Positions 42,262-51,759 are shown, counted from the first letter of the stretch. The stretch: 63,718 bases of DNA from Ruaniaceae bacterium KH17 (GCA_900199505.1 FZQV01000015.1:1-63718); one strand, 5' to 3'. A program made the numbers and translations. The notes: generated by a model from the sequence alone, not told the origin.

Positions 42262-43953
42262 TTAGTTCTTGGTGATCTCGTAGAAGAGCGGCACCGAGTT
42301 CCAACCGAACTCAACGTTGTCCACGCCTTCGGCCCAGGCGCCAGTGGTGGCCTGGTTCCACAGCGGGATCGAGGGCAGTTCCTGGAGCAGGATCTCCTGC
42401 GCCGCCTGAAGCTTCTCGATCGCAACATCCTGCGAATCGGCGCGCGAGGCGTCGTCGAGCAGCTGGTCGAACTCGGCGTTCGAGTAGAAGCCGTGGTTCG
42501 AGCTCGCGTTGGTCGCGTAGAGCGGGGCGAGGAAGTTGTACATACCCGGGTAGTCGGCCTGCCAGCCTGCACGGAAGGCGCCACCGACGACGTCGGCCTC
42601 GCGGTCCTCAAGGAACGCGGCAAAGGTCGGGTAGGACTTCGGTGCGGTCGAGATCTCGAGCGTGTTCGCCAGCTGGTTCGCGAGCGCCTCCACCCAGATC
42701 AGGTGCGGACCATCGGTGTTCGTGGCGATCTCGAGGGTGCCGGAGTAGGGGCTGATGGCGTCGGCCTCGGCCCACAGTTCCTTGGCCTTCTCCGGGTTGA
42801 ACTCGAGCACCTCGTTGCCAGCAAGGCTGTCGGTGTAGCCGGCGACGGCCGAGGACGTGAAGTCCTTCGACGGCAGGTTGGTGCCCTTGAAGATGACATC
42901 AGTGATCTCGTCGCGGTCGATGGCCATCGAGAGAGCCTGGCGGCGCTTGATACCTTCGTCATCCATTCCGAAGTGCTCGAGGTTGGTCGAGATCGTCAGA
43001 GTGGTGATCAGCATTCCGGTCTGGTTCACGGAACGGCCAGGGAACTCGTCCTCGAACAGGGCGAGGGAGGCCTCGGGGATCTGGTCGAGAATGTCGAGGT
43101 TACCGGCGAGGACATCGGTGTAGGCGGCGTCGAGGCCGGCGTAGATGACCACGTGGAGGCCGCCGTTCTGTGCGACGCGGTCACCCACGTAGGTGTCGTT
43201 CTTGACGAGGTTGATCTCGACATCGTGCTTCCACGCGCCTGGGCCATCCATCTTGTAGGAGCCGTTACCGATCGGGTCCTGGCCGTAGGCGTCCATGTCC
43301 TCGAAGGCGACGTCAGGCAACGGATAGAACGCCGAGTAGCCGAGGCGGTCAGGGAAGTCCGGGGTGGCCTTCACGGTGAAGGTGTAGTCGTCAACGACGG
43401 CGAGGCCGGACATCTCGGTCACCGGCTCCTCCTCGCTCCAACCCTCGATCGGGTAGAAGAAGTACTGGCCGTCGAGTGCATTATCGATGTTGGCGGCGTA
43501 GTTCCAGGCGTCCACGAAGTTGTGGGCAAGAACCGGGGTGCCATCGGAGAAGACGGCGTCGTCGCGCAGCTTGATCTCCCACTCGGTCTTCTCGTCGTTC
43601 AGTGCCTCGATTGAGGTGGCGACACCCATGTGCGACAGGCCCTCGGCGTCGTAGTAGATCAGGCCCTCGAACAGTGCGTCGACGACCTTTCCGCCGCCCA
43701 CCTCGGAGGTGGCAGCGGGGATGAGGGGCTTCTGAGGCTCGGTGCCGTTGACCGAGATGATGGCGTCGCTACCGCCTTCTTCTCCGCCAGCCGCTTCGCC
43801 GTCATCAGTCGCATCCGTTGTTTCGGTCGTGTCGCCGTCCGAGCCGCCGGTCGTGGGCGTCTCGCCGCCATCACTGCTACCACAGCCAGCGAGCGCGAGG
43901 GCGCTGGCCATCGTTGCCGCGACGATGCCGCGACGAAGTCGTGAACTTCTCAA
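42262..43953 (-). CDS. Peptide-type ABC transporter substrate-binding lipoprotein (SBP_bac_5)
   Basis: A 563-aa extracellular lipoprotein. The signal peptide MRSSRLRRGIVAATMASALALAGC carries a lipobox (LAGC), followed by a Gly/Thr/Asp/Glu-rich linker of about 45 residues. The family 5 solute-binding fold is shown by KVVDALFEGLIYYDAEGL, WEIKLRDDAVFSDGTPV and NPEKAKELWAEADAI. It is the first gene of the four-gene transporter operon. The binding specificity is not readable from sequence. The 248-bp gap upstream of it, to dps, holds the divergent promoter region; no gene is seen there. Confidence 0.92.
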   Translation of the reverse strand: MRSSRLRRGIVAATMASALALAGCGSSDGGETPTTGGSDGDTTETTDATDDGEAAGGEEGGSDAIISVNGTEPQKPLIPAATSEVGGGKVVDALFEGLIYYDAEGLSHMGVATSIEALNDEKTEWEIKLRDDAVFSDGTPVLAHNFVDAWNYAANIDNALDGQYFFYPIEGWSEEEPVTEMSGLAVVDDYTFTVKATPDFPDRLGYSAFYPLPDVAFEDMDAYGQDPIGNGSYKMDGPGAWKHDVEINLVKNDTYVGDRVAQNGGLHVVIYAGLDAAYTDVLAGNLDILDQIPEASLALFEDEFPGRSVNQTGMLITTLTISTNLEHFGMDDEGIKRRQALSMAIDRDEITDVIFKGTNLPSKDFTSSAVAGYTDSLAGNEVLEFNPEKAKELWAEADAISPYSGTLEIATNTDGPHLIWVEALANQLANTLEISTAPKSYPTFAAFLEDREADVVGGAFRAGWQADYPGMYNFLAPLYATNASSNHGFYSNAEFDQLLDDASRADSQDVAIEKLQAAQEILLQELPSIPLWNQATTGAWAEGVDNVEFGWNSVPLFYEITKN

Positions 43954-44201
43954 GGGTTTCTCCTTCGGAGTTGATCCGGGCGAATCGCCCGGCGGGGTTC
44001 GTTGGTGACGAGTGTAGTGCTGTTTGTATGGATATTCGCTCTGGTCCGTAATATCTCGTTAACGGAGCGGTTGCTATGGGCCGCCTTCGGGGTGGCATAG
44101 CTCACGCAGGCAGCGAAGAAGCTTAGGGCGAAAGTCAACCCCCTGCTACGGGCATCGGCTCGCAGTAAAATGGGGAAGGAAACGACGAAAGGGGAAACAC
44201 A

Positions 44202-44639
44202 ATGTCAGCAACCGTGAACAACGCCCTCCAGCAGAGCCTCGTGGACCTGATCGCGCTTGAGCTCCAGTCGAAGCAGGCGCACTGGAATGTGCGCGGGCCG
44301 CAGTTCCGTTCGCTCCACCTCGCACTTGACGAGGTTGTCGCCACCACCCGCACCCAACTCGATGAGGTCGCCGAGCGCCTCGCGCAGGTAGGCGGGACCC
44401 CGGATGGGCGCCCGGCCACCGTTGCGGCGACCACGATCCTTGACGAGATCGACGCCGGCCTGCTCGAAACGGGCAAGGCCTACCAGCTGATGGCCGAGAA
44501 GGTGCAGCAGGTCTCGGACAATGTGAAGTCCTTCATCGACCCCGTTGATGAGGAAGACCACGTCTCCGGTGATCTCCTCATCGCCGTCTCGGCCGCGCTC
44601 GATCTGCAGGCCTGGTTCCTGCGTTCGGCTACCGAGTAG
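44202..44639 (+). CDS. dps: Dps family DNA-binding ferritin-like protein
   Basis: A 145-aa dodecameric mini-ferritin that oxidises and stores iron with peroxide and protects DNA. The inter-subunit ferroxidase site is visible in SKQAHWNVRGPQFRSLHLALDEV, with the conserved His, Asp/Glu and Trp. The protein has a short N-terminus without a Lys/Arg-rich DNA-binding tail. A GAAAGGGGAAACACA leader provides the ribosome-binding site. A hairpin follows the stop. Confidence 0.93.
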   Translation: MSATVNNALQQSLVDLIALELQSKQAHWNVRGPQFRSLHLALDEVVATTRTQLDEVAERLAQVGGTPDGRPATVAATTILDEIDAGLLETGKAYQLMAEKVQQVSDNVKSFIDPVDEEDHVSGDLLIAVSAALDLQAWFLRSATE

Positions 44640-44647
44640 CGAGAACC

Positions 44648-44675
44648 TGAGGGCGGGGAGCAATCCCCGCCCTCA
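44648..44675 (+). terminator. Strong hairpin after dps (terminator-like)
   Basis: A perfect 12-bp stem, TGAGGGCGGGGA (44648-44659) and TCCCCGCCCTCA (44664-44675), is closed by a GCAA tetraloop 8 nt after the dps stop. The U-run is missing, as is common in actinobacterial terminators. Confidence 0.65.
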
Positions 44676-44701
44676 CGCATGCCTGGCTCTTGCCACTGCG
44701 C

Positions 44702-44707
44702 GATAAT
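44702..44707 (+). promoter_or_regulatory. -10 element of a probable leaderless promoter for hen1
   Basis: GATAAT is followed by six bases and ATG 44714. It lies 27 nt after the dps hairpin, so hen1-pnkp is a separate transcription unit. Confidence 0.45.
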
Positions 44708-44713
44708 GGGGCA

Positions 44714-46099
44714 ATGCTCTTCACCGTGACGTCAACGGCGCCGCCCGCCACGGATCTCGGATACCTCCTGCACAAGCATCCCGATCGTGTTCAGCCGTTC
44801 AACCTGCCGTTCGGCACCGCCGTCGCCTTCTATCCCGAGGCGGCCGAAGAGCGCTGCACGTTTGCGCTCCAGATCGACATCGACCCGATCGCGCTGGTGC
44901 GCCGGCGCGATCACAGCTCCATCGCCGGGTACGTTAACGACCGCCCCTATACGGCCGGGTCGATGCTCTCGGTGGCGATCGGCCGACTGCTCGGTAGTGC
45001 ACTGCATGGGCGGTGCGAGGCTCGCCCCGAGCTGGTGAACGAGCCACTCCCGCTCACGATTCACTTGCCTGCGGTTGCGGCGCGGCCGCTTCGGTCCGAC
45101 GGCGGTGGGGCAGGTTTGGTGAAGCGGCTGTTCGAGCCGCTGGGCTGGGCCGTGGCAGCCGTGCCCGAGCCGTTCGGCCCGACAGAATGGGGCGATTCGC
45201 CCTACCTCGACGTCACGCTCACCGGCACCCTCCGGCTCGCCGACGCCCTTAGTCACCTCTACGTCCTACTCCCCGCGCTCGACGGCACGAAGCACTACTA
45301 CTCCAGCTCGGACGAGGTGGACAAGCTGATCCGCCGCGGCGAGGGCTGGCTCGCCACCCACCCCGAACGGGAGCTGATCACGCGCCGCTACCTGGCCCGC
45401 CGCGAATGGGCCGAGGATGCGCTCGCCCGCCTGGACGCCGTCGACGATCTGCCCGACGACGAACCCGAGCGGTCGGATCCGGATCGCCCGGCCCCGCTCA
45501 AGCTCCAGCGCCGAGACGCGGTGTTCCGGGCGCTGCGGGAGATCGGCGCGCGCACCGTTGCCGATGTGGGCTGCGGCGAGGGTTTCTATCTCGCTGCACT
45601 ACTCGACGATCCCACATTCACGCGCATCCTCGGCGTGGATGTCTCCGCGCGGGAGCTCGATCGCGCCGAGAAACGGCTCGGACTCGATCGCCGCTCCGAT
45701 CAGCAGCGTGCCCGAGTCTCGCTACGGCAGTCCTCGGTGACGTATCGCGATGACGCACTAACCGGCTTCGACGCCCTACTACTGGTGGAGGTGATCGAGC
45801 ACCTCGAGCTCAACCGGCTCGATTCGCTGGAGGCCAACATATTCCAGCACGCCCACCCGCAGCACGTGATCGTGACAACCCCCAACGGCGCACACAACGC
45901 CAAGTACGGCCTCGCGCCTGGCGAAATACGGCACGCCGATCACCGCTTCGAGTGGAGCCAGGACGAGTTCGCCGAGTGGGCTGCGGGCGTGGCCGAGCGA
46001 CGCGGCTATACGGTCCAGCTCCGGCCGGTGGGCGAGGTGGATCCCGAGTACGGCCCGCCCACCCAAATGGCAATCTTCTCCCTGGGAGGTGCACGATGA
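44714..46099 (+). CDS. hen1: 3'-terminal RNA ribose 2'-O-methyltransferase Hen1
   Basis: Bacterial Hen1 methylates the 2'-OH at a cleavage site during RNA repair by Pnkp, protecting the rejoined RNA from being cut again. The 461-aa protein has the bacterial-specific N-terminal domain (about 1-260, LGYLLHKHPDRVQPFNLPFGTA), which stimulates Pnkp ligation. The C-terminal methyltransferase has the SAM motif VADVGCGEGFYLAAL, the metal-binding VEVIEHLELNRL and RHADHRFEWSQDEF. The start is ATG 44714; the frame opens 8 codons earlier, without support. It overlaps pnkp by 4 nt (ATGA). Confidence 0.94.
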   Translation: MLFTVTSTAPPATDLGYLLHKHPDRVQPFNLPFGTAVAFYPEAAEERCTFALQIDIDPIALVRRRDHSSIAGYVNDRPYTAGSMLSVAIGRLLGSALHGRCEARPELVNEPLPLTIHLPAVAARPLRSDGGGAGLVKRLFEPLGWAVAAVPEPFGPTEWGDSPYLDVTLTGTLRLADALSHLYVLLPALDGTKHYYSSSDEVDKLIRRGEGWLATHPERELITRRYLARREWAEDALARLDAVDDLPDDEPERSDPDRPAPLKLQRRDAVFRALREIGARTVADVGCGEGFYLAALLDDPTFTRILGVDVSARELDRAEKRLGLDRRSDQQRARVSLRQSSVTYRDDALTGFDALLLVEVIEHLELNRLDSLEANIFQHAHPQHVIVTTPNGAHNAKYGLAPGEIRHADHRFEWSQDEFAEWAAGVAERRGYTVQLRPVGEVDPEYGPPTQMAIFSLGGAR

Positions 46100-48594
46100 C
46101 TGAAGTGCGCATCCCCGAGCTCTGCCTCGTGGCGCTCGTGGGCGTCTCCGGCTCCGGCAAGTCCACGTTCGCGCGCGAGAAGTTCGCGCCCTTCGAATCG
46201 GTGAGTTCGGACTTCTGCCGCGGATTGGTCTCGGGTGACGAGAACGATCAGGCGGCCTCCGCGGACGCCTTCGATGTGCTCCACTACATCGCGGGTACGC
46301 GCCTGCGCCGTGGTCTGCTCACTGTCGTTGACGCCACCAACACTTCACGGGACGCCCGCAAGTCGCTCGTGGCACTCGCGAAGGAACACGACGTGCTCCC
46401 GGTGGCGATCGTGCTCGATCTCGACGTGGAGCTCGCGATCGAGCGCAATGCCGCACGTCCGGATCGTGACTTCGGCGCTGGCCCGATCCGCCGCCAGGAG
46501 TCGCAGCTCAAGCGCTCGCTGCGCGGCCTGCAGAAGGAGGGCTTCCGCGTGGTCCACACGCTGCATAGCCCCGAAGAGATGGCCGCGGCCGAGATCGTGC
46601 GCGAGCCGCTCCTCAACGACAAGCGGGAGCTGCACGGCCCCTTCGACATCATCGGCGACGTGCACGGCTGCCTGCCCGAGCTGCTCGAACTCCTGGAGAC
46701 GCTTGGCTACGAAATCCAGCCCGACGCCGTCGGCCGGCCAATCGATGCCAGTCACCCGGATGGCCGCACCGCCGTGTTCGTGGGCGACCTGATCGACCGC
46801 GGGCCCTCCAGTGTGGGCGTGCTGCGGCTCGCGATGGGCATGACCGCGAGTGGCAATGCCCTCGCCGTGCCCGGAAACCACGAGGCGAAGCTGATCCGCG
46901 CGCTCGATGGCGCGAACGTGCAGGTGACGCACGGCCTCGAGACCACGCTCGCCGAGCTCGATCAGGAGACCCCGGAGTTCCGGCAGCAGGTGCGCGATTG
47001 GTGCTACGCACTGGTCTCGCATCTGGTACTCGATGACGGCAAACTCGTGGTGGCGCATGCCGGCCTCAAGGAGGCCTATCAAGGCCGCGCCTCGGGCCGG
47101 GTGCGCAGCTTCGCCCTCTACGGCGACACCACCGGCGAGACCGACGAGTTCGGCCTGCCCGTTCGTTACCCGTGGGCGGACGAGTACCGCGGGAAGGCGA
47201 TGGTCGTCTACGGCCACACGCCCACGCCGGATCTCACCTGGATCAACAACACGCTCTGCCTCGACACCGGCTGTGCGTTCGGCGGGCATCTCTCCGCCCT
47301 GCGCTACCCCGAGCGCGAAACCGTACAGGTTGCCGCTCGGTACGAGTACTACACGCCCGCGAAGCCCTTCTCGACCACAGCGAATCGGGCCGACGACGAA
47401 CTCCGCCTGGACGACGTCGTCGGGCGCAGGCATGTGGAGACCGGGCACCTGGGGCGCGTGGCGATCACCGCCGATGCGGCGGCGGGCGCGCTTGAGGTGA
47501 TGAGCCGGTTCGCGCTGCACCCGCGGCTGTTGCCGTATCTGCCGCCCACGATGTCGCCGGTAGCAACCTCGAAGCGGGCGGGGTACCTGGAGCACCCGGA
47601 CGAGGCGTTCGGGCAGTTCGCCGAGTGGGGGATCGACGAAGTGGTCTGCGAAGAGAAGCACATGGGCTCGCGCGCCGTGGTGATGATTCACCCGTCGCGT
47701 GGGGCCGTGTACACGCGGACGGGGCGTGCGTTCTTCCCACCCGAGTTGGAGCGCGAGTTCCTCGATCGGCTCTCCGCCGCGGCATGCACGGCCGGGCTGT
47801 TCGAGGAACTGAACACCCAGTGGCTCCTGTTCGACGCCGAGTTACTACCCTGGTCGCTCAAGGCTGGGCCGCTGATTCGCGACCAGTTCGCGGCCACGGG
47901 CGTGGCCGGCCGGCTGAGTCTTTCCGCCGAGGTGGCGGCACTGGAGGCGGCGGCCGCGCGCGGTCTCGATGTTTCCGAGCGTCTCACGCAGGCGCGTGTG
48001 CGGCGCGCATCGATCGACTCCTACAACGATGCCTGGGACCGCTACGTGTGGCATACCGAGGGGCTCGACGGCGTGCAACTCGCTCCGTTCCAACTCCTCG
48101 CCGCGGAAGGCGCGAGTCTTGCCGATCGCGATCACCTCTGGCATCTGGCGCTCGCCGATCGGCTGCATGAGGCCGCGCCGGAGCTCATCAGGATGACCCG
48201 CCGCCTGGTGGTGGAGACGGCGAATCCGGACTCGATCGCCGCGGGCATCGACTGGTGGGACGAGCTCACCGCCAGTGGCGGAGAGGGCATGGTGGTGAAG
48301 CCTCTCGCCAACCTCGCTCATGATCGCAGGGGCCGGCTTGTTCAGCCGGGTCTCAAGGTGCGCGGGCGCGAGTACCTGCGCCTCATCTACGGGCCCGATT
48401 ATCTCGCCGAGGGCAATCTTTCGCGGCTGCGAGACCGAAACCTGGGCAAGAAGCGCTCGCTCGCGATTCGCGAGTACGCGCTCGGGCTCGAATCGATCGA
48501 CCGCGCCGTGCGGGAGGAACCGCTCTGGCGAGTCCATGAGTCGGTCTTCGCTGTCCTCGCCCTCGAATCGGAGCCCGTCGATCCCCGGCTCTAG
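46096..48594 (+). CDS. pnkp: Polynucleotide kinase-phosphatase Pnkp (RNA repair)
   Basis: An 832-aa three-domain end-healing and ligating enzyme. The 5' kinase (1-170) has GVSGSGKST (16-24). The 2',3' phosphatase (about 175-480) is a metallophosphoesterase with IIGDVHGC, FVGDLIDRGP, VPGNHEAK and VYGHTP. The adenylyltransferase/ligase domain (about 490-832) holds the lysine nucleophile in EEKHMGSRAVVMI and a C-terminal EGMVVKPL motif V. Translation is coupled to hen1, with which it forms the repair heterotetramer. Its natural targets are RNAs, probably tRNAs, cut by ribotoxins. ATG 46096 was chosen because the open frame upstream lies within hen1. Confidence 0.95.
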   Translation: MTEVRIPELCLVALVGVSGSGKSTFAREKFAPFESVSSDFCRGLVSGDENDQAASADAFDVLHYIAGTRLRRGLLTVVDATNTSRDARKSLVALAKEHDVLPVAIVLDLDVELAIERNAARPDRDFGAGPIRRQESQLKRSLRGLQKEGFRVVHTLHSPEEMAAAEIVREPLLNDKRELHGPFDIIGDVHGCLPELLELLETLGYEIQPDAVGRPIDASHPDGRTAVFVGDLIDRGPSSVGVLRLAMGMTASGNALAVPGNHEAKLIRALDGANVQVTHGLETTLAELDQETPEFRQQVRDWCYALVSHLVLDDGKLVVAHAGLKEAYQGRASGRVRSFALYGDTTGETDEFGLPVRYPWADEYRGKAMVVYGHTPTPDLTWINNTLCLDTGCAFGGHLSALRYPERETVQVAARYEYYTPAKPFSTTANRADDELRLDDVVGRRHVETGHLGRVAITADAAAGALEVMSRFALHPRLLPYLPPTMSPVATSKRAGYLEHPDEAFGQFAEWGIDEVVCEEKHMGSRAVVMIHPSRGAVYTRTGRAFFPPELEREFLDRLSAAACTAGLFEELNTQWLLFDAELLPWSLKAGPLIRDQFAATGVAGRLSLSAEVAALEAAAARGLDVSERLTQARVRRASIDSYNDAWDRYVWHTEGLDGVQLAPFQLLAAEGASLADRDHLWHLALADRLHEAAPELIRMTRRLVVETANPDSIAAGIDWWDELTASGGEGMVVKPLANLAHDRRGRLVQPGLKVRGREYLRLIYGPDYLAEGNLSRLRDRNLGKKRSLAIREYALGLESIDRAVREEPLWRVHESVFAVLALESEPVDPRL

Positions 48595-48651
48595 CGAGGC
48601 CCACACGAGAGACGAGTTCGTCGCACGGCGCGTTGGTGGGACACTTAACCC

Positions 48652-49869
48652 ATGCGTCCGATTACTCAGGCTAAGAAGCTCCGCCATGTCCGCTACGACG
48701 TGCGAGGTCCGATCCTCGCCGAGGCCGAGCGTTTGGAGGCCGAGGGCCACAAGATTCTGAAGCTCAACATCGGCAACACGGCCCCATTCGGTTTCGAGGC
48801 GCCCGCCCAGATCACTCAAGGCATGATCCACCACCTGCCGGATTCGCAGGGCTACTCGGACTCGCGCGGGATCTACTCAGCCCGCACCGCCGTGGCGCAG
48901 TACTACCAGTCGCATGGTCTCACCGAGACCACGGTGGAGGACGTCTTCATCGGCAACGGAGTCTCCGAGCTGATCCAGATGGTGCTCACCGCTCTTGTGG
49001 ACGACGGCGATGAGATCCTCGTGCCCGCACCGGACTATCCGCTGTGGACCGGTGCGGTGACGCTCACCGGCGGTACGCCGGTGCACTACCGGTGCGACGA
49101 GTCGAACGGCTGGAACCCTGATCTGGAGGAGATCGAGGCCGCGATCACCGATCACACCAAGGCGATCGTCGTGATCAACCCGAACAACCCCACCGGCGCC
49201 GTCTACAGCGAAGAGATCGTGCGCGGCCTGGTCGATATCGCGCGCCGTCACGAGCTCGTGATCATGTCCGATGAGATCTACGAGAAGATCATCTTCGACG
49301 ACGCCGTGCACCATCACACGGCCACCTTCGCCGGCACCGACGTCCTCTGCCTCACGTTCTCGGGACTCTCCAAGGCGTACCGCGCGTGCGGGTACCGGGC
49401 CGGCTGGCTGATGATTTCCGGGCCCAAGCATGAGGCGCAGGACTTCCTCGAGGGCCTCACGTTGCTCGCCAACATGCGCATGTGCTCGAACGTCCCCGGG
49501 CAGCACGCGATCCAGATCGCGTTGGGCGGCTACCAGTCGATTACGGAGTACGTGGTCCCCGGCGGGCGCTTCTACGAGCAGCAGAAGCTGGCGTCCCGGC
49601 TCCTGAACGAGATTCCCGGAGTGAGCTGTGTGGAGCCGCGCGGCGCGCTCTACTGCTTCCCGCGGCTCGATCCGGAGGTCTATCCGATCGAGGACGACCA
49701 GGCCTTCGTGATCGAGCTCCTGCGCACCAAGAAGATCCTCGTGACGCACGGAACCGGATTCAACTGGCCTGAGCCGGACCACTTCCGTCTCGTGACGCTC
49801 CCAGATACTGGGGTCCTCACCGAGGCGATCGGCCGGATCGGCGAGTTCCTGGCAACCAAGCGCCACTGA
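48652..49869 (+). CDS. Alanine aminotransferase-like class I aminotransferase (AlaT/AlaA type)
   Basis: A 405-aa PLP enzyme resembling AlaA/AlaT, which makes alanine from pyruvate and glutamate. The N-terminus RHVRYDVRGPILAEAERLEAEGHKILKLNIGN is typical of this subgroup. The PLP-binding lysine is in LTFSGLSKAYRACGYRAGW; the NPNNPTGAVYSEE and MSDEIYEKI blocks contact the cofactor. ATG 48652 follows GACACT-TAACCC, fitting a leaderless start. It stands alone between pnkp and tspO. Confidence 0.88.
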   Translation: MRPITQAKKLRHVRYDVRGPILAEAERLEAEGHKILKLNIGNTAPFGFEAPAQITQGMIHHLPDSQGYSDSRGIYSARTAVAQYYQSHGLTETTVEDVFIGNGVSELIQMVLTALVDDGDEILVPAPDYPLWTGAVTLTGGTPVHYRCDESNGWNPDLEEIEAAITDHTKAIVVINPNNPTGAVYSEEIVRGLVDIARRHELVIMSDEIYEKIIFDDAVHHHTATFAGTDVLCLTFSGLSKAYRACGYRAGWLMISGPKHEAQDFLEGLTLLANMRMCSNVPGQHAIQIALGGYQSITEYVVPGGRFYEQQKLASRLLNEIPGVSCVEPRGALYCFPRLDPEVYPIEDDQAFVIELLRTKKILVTHGTGFNWPEPDHFRLVTLPDTGVLTEAIGRIGEFLATKRH

Positions 49870-49889
49870 CAGGTCACATCTCGCAGCGG

Positions 49890-49895
49890 TAGACT
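49890..49895 (+). promoter_or_regulatory. -10 element of a probable leaderless promoter for the tspO-like gene
   Basis: TAGACT is followed by 7 nt and ATG 49903. Confidence 0.4.
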
Positions 49896-49902
49896 CCTGA
49901 GG

Positions 49903-50391
49903 ATGACGGGCTATCATCCTCTTCGCAATGCCATCTTCTCCACGACCGTTGTGACTGCCGCGGCGGTGGCGGGTTCGAGCGCAACTGATCCCGAGAGCGC
50001 CTGGTACAAGGGCATCAAGAAGCCGGACTGGCAGCCGCCGAGCGAGGCGTTCCCGATTGTGTGGACTGCGCTCTATGCGGGTGCGGCGATCACCTCGACG
50101 AAGGTTCTGAATCATCATCAGCGCGAGGGCGATGACGATGAGGCGCGAGGATACCGGCGCGCACTGATCGCGAACATGGCACTCAACGCCGGCTGGTCGT
50201 ACCTGTTCTTCCAGCGCAAGCAGCCTGCCGAAGCCGCCGCTGGCGCGGCGGCGCTCGCGCTGAGTACGGCGAATCTCGCCCGTCGAGCGCGCCGGGCGGG
50301 CCGAGGTAAAGGCCTCTCGCTCGCGCCGTATGCCGGGTGGACCGCGTTCGCCGCCGTCCTCTCCGCGGACATCTGGCGGCGGAACTCGTAA
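49903..50391 (+). CDS. TspO/MBR family tryptophan-rich sensory protein
   Basis: A 162-aa membrane protein of the TspO family, which binds porphyrins and other hydrophobic ligands. The core WYKGIKKPDWQPPSEAFPIVWTALY is diagnostic, and five hydrophobic segments can be drawn. The family's conserved NxxW in helix 4 is present as LNAGWSYLFF. The role in this organism is unknown. It is convergent with orn; the 78-bp gap holds only a weak stem (ATCGCC/GGCGGT, near 50400-50415). Confidence 0.85.
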   Translation: MTGYHPLRNAIFSTTVVTAAAVAGSSATDPESAWYKGIKKPDWQPPSEAFPIVWTALYAGAAITSTKVLNHHQREGDDDEARGYRRALIANMALNAGWSYLFFQRKQPAEAAAGAAALALSTANLARRARRAGRGKGLSLAPYAGWTAFAAVLSADIWRRNS

Positions 50392-50469
50392 CCCGCGGAT
50401 CGCCTTCTTGGCGGTTCTCTAGTGTCGGGTGTACGCCCAGTGCCAGGGCTCGTGTGCGCTGATGGACTC

Positions 50470-51069
50470 CTAGAGTTTCTCCGCCACCGCTTTGCAGGTG
50501 GCAGTATCCGGACCCGGCGCCTCGGGGAAGAGTACCGCGCGGTAGTAGCGCAGCTCCTTGATCGACTCGAGGATGTCCGCCAGCGCGCGGTGGCCGCCAT
50601 TCTTCTCGGGGGAGGCGAAGTAGGCGCGCGGATACCAGCGGCGGGCGAGTTCCTTGATCGAGGAGACGTCGATGATCCGGTAGTGCAGGTAACTCGTGAG
50701 CTCGGGCATGTACCGATCGAGGAACTGCTTGTCGGTTCCGACCGAGTTACCACCGAGTACCGCGCGCTTCGCCTTGGGGACGAACCGCTTCACGTACGCC
50801 ATCACCTGAGCGGTCGCGTCCTCGAGCGTCTCCCCGTGTGGGATCGCCTCGAGCAGGCCCGAGGCGGTATGCATCTTGGTGACGACCTCGTCCATGGTGG
50901 CCAGGACGTCGTCGGGCGCGGCGATCACGATGTCGATGCCCTCATCGAGCGGATTCAGCTCGGAATCAGTCACGACGACGGCGATTTCCACCAGGACGTC
51001 GTGCTCGGGATCGAGGCCGGTCATCTCGCAATCGACCCAGACGATCGGGTCATCAGTTCTCGCGCTCAC
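50470..51069 (-). CDS. orn: Oligoribonuclease Orn (DEDDh 3'-5' exoribonuclease)
   Basis: Degrades RNA dinucleotides, including the pGpG product of c-di-GMP breakdown, to mononucleotides. The 199-aa protein shows IVWVDCEMTGLDPEHDVLVEIA (first Asp and Glu), the HTASGLLEA and AVLGGNSVGTDKQFLDRYMP region with the second Asp, and HRALADILESIKELRYYR with the final His and Asp. The GTG start at 51069 is preceded by TACTCT and six bases. Confidence 0.94.
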   Translation of the reverse strand: MSARTDDPIVWVDCEMTGLDPEHDVLVEIAVVVTDSELNPLDEGIDIVIAAPDDVLATMDEVVTKMHTASGLLEAIPHGETLEDATAQVMAYVKRFVPKAKRAVLGGNSVGTDKQFLDRYMPELTSYLHYRIIDVSSIKELARRWYPRAYFASPEKNGGHRALADILESIKELRYYRAVLFPEAPGPDTATCKAVAEKL

Positions 51070-51075
51070 ACCTCA

Positions 51076-51081
51076 AGAGTA
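51076..51081 (-). promoter_or_regulatory. -10 element of a probable leaderless promoter for orn
   Basis: On the minus strand TACTCT, then six bases, then the GTG start codon. Confidence 0.4.
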
Positions 51082-51195
51082 GGCGGTTGCGACATGAGTT
51101 TCGAGTGTGTCGTAGTTGAGGAGGTGTGGGTGGTGCCATAATAAGCTCCAACCGTCGCGATCGCGGCGATGCTCGAAAAACGAAGGAGATCCGAG

Positions 51196-51759
51196 ATGTC
51201 GAACACAAATGACATCGCATCCGAGGTTGAGAAGAAAGTGACGGGCATTGTCCGTGTTGGGATTGGCGTGGCGGGCCTTGTGGCGCTCGTTGCGGGCGTG
51301 CTGATTCTGGTGGCGCCGCAGCGCACCGCCACCGCCGTTGCCGCAATCATCGCGGTCTACGCCTTGGTGGAGGGCATCGTGTACCTCGGGATCGCGATCT
51401 TTGGGAGATCGCGGACGGGATGGGGTCGCGTTGGATTTGTGCTGCTCGGCGTGCTTTTCCTCGTTGCGGCAGTGATGGCTTTCCAGAACCTCACGGTCTT
51501 CGCGCTCACGCTCGCGGTGACGCTCTCGATCATTGTGGGTGCGCTGTGGGTTGTCGAGGGCGTGGTAGCGCTGTCGCAGCTTGGCGAGTCCAGTTCGAAG
51601 ATCTGGACGGTGCTCTTTGCACTGCTCAGCATCATCGCGGGCATCACGCTGTTCTTCTCTCCATTGTTGGGCGCCGTGGTGCTTTGGTGGCTGCTCGGAA
51701 TCTCGCTGGTGGTGCTCGGAGTCGTTCAGGTTGTGCGCGCGTTCAGGATCGGCCGCTGA
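51196..51759 (+). CDS. HdeD-like (DUF308) membrane protein
   Basis: A 187-aa protein with about six transmembrane helices arranged as three hairpins (for example VGIGVAGLVALVAGVLILVAP and WTVLFALLSIIAGITLFFSP), the pattern of HdeD/DUF308. E. coli HdeD is linked to acid resistance, but the role of actinobacterial members is untested. ATG 51196 has an AAGGAG ribosome-binding site 9 nt upstream and was preferred over the ATG at 51169. Confidence 0.82.
   Translation: MSNTNDIASEVEKKVTGIVRVGIGVAGLVALVAGVLILVAPQRTATAVAAIIAVYALVEGIVYLGIAIFGRSRTGWGRVGFVLLGVLFLVAAVMAFQNLTVFALTLAVTLSIIVGALWVVEGVVALSQLGESSSKIWTVLFALLSIIAGITLFFSPLLGAVVLWWLLGISLVVLGVVQVVRAFRIGR

Noticed and set aside
42196-43614. A 472-codon plus-strand frame opposite the peptide-binding lipoprotein
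   Set aside because: Shadow of a well-supported gene; composition is Val/Gly/Asp/Glu without motifs.
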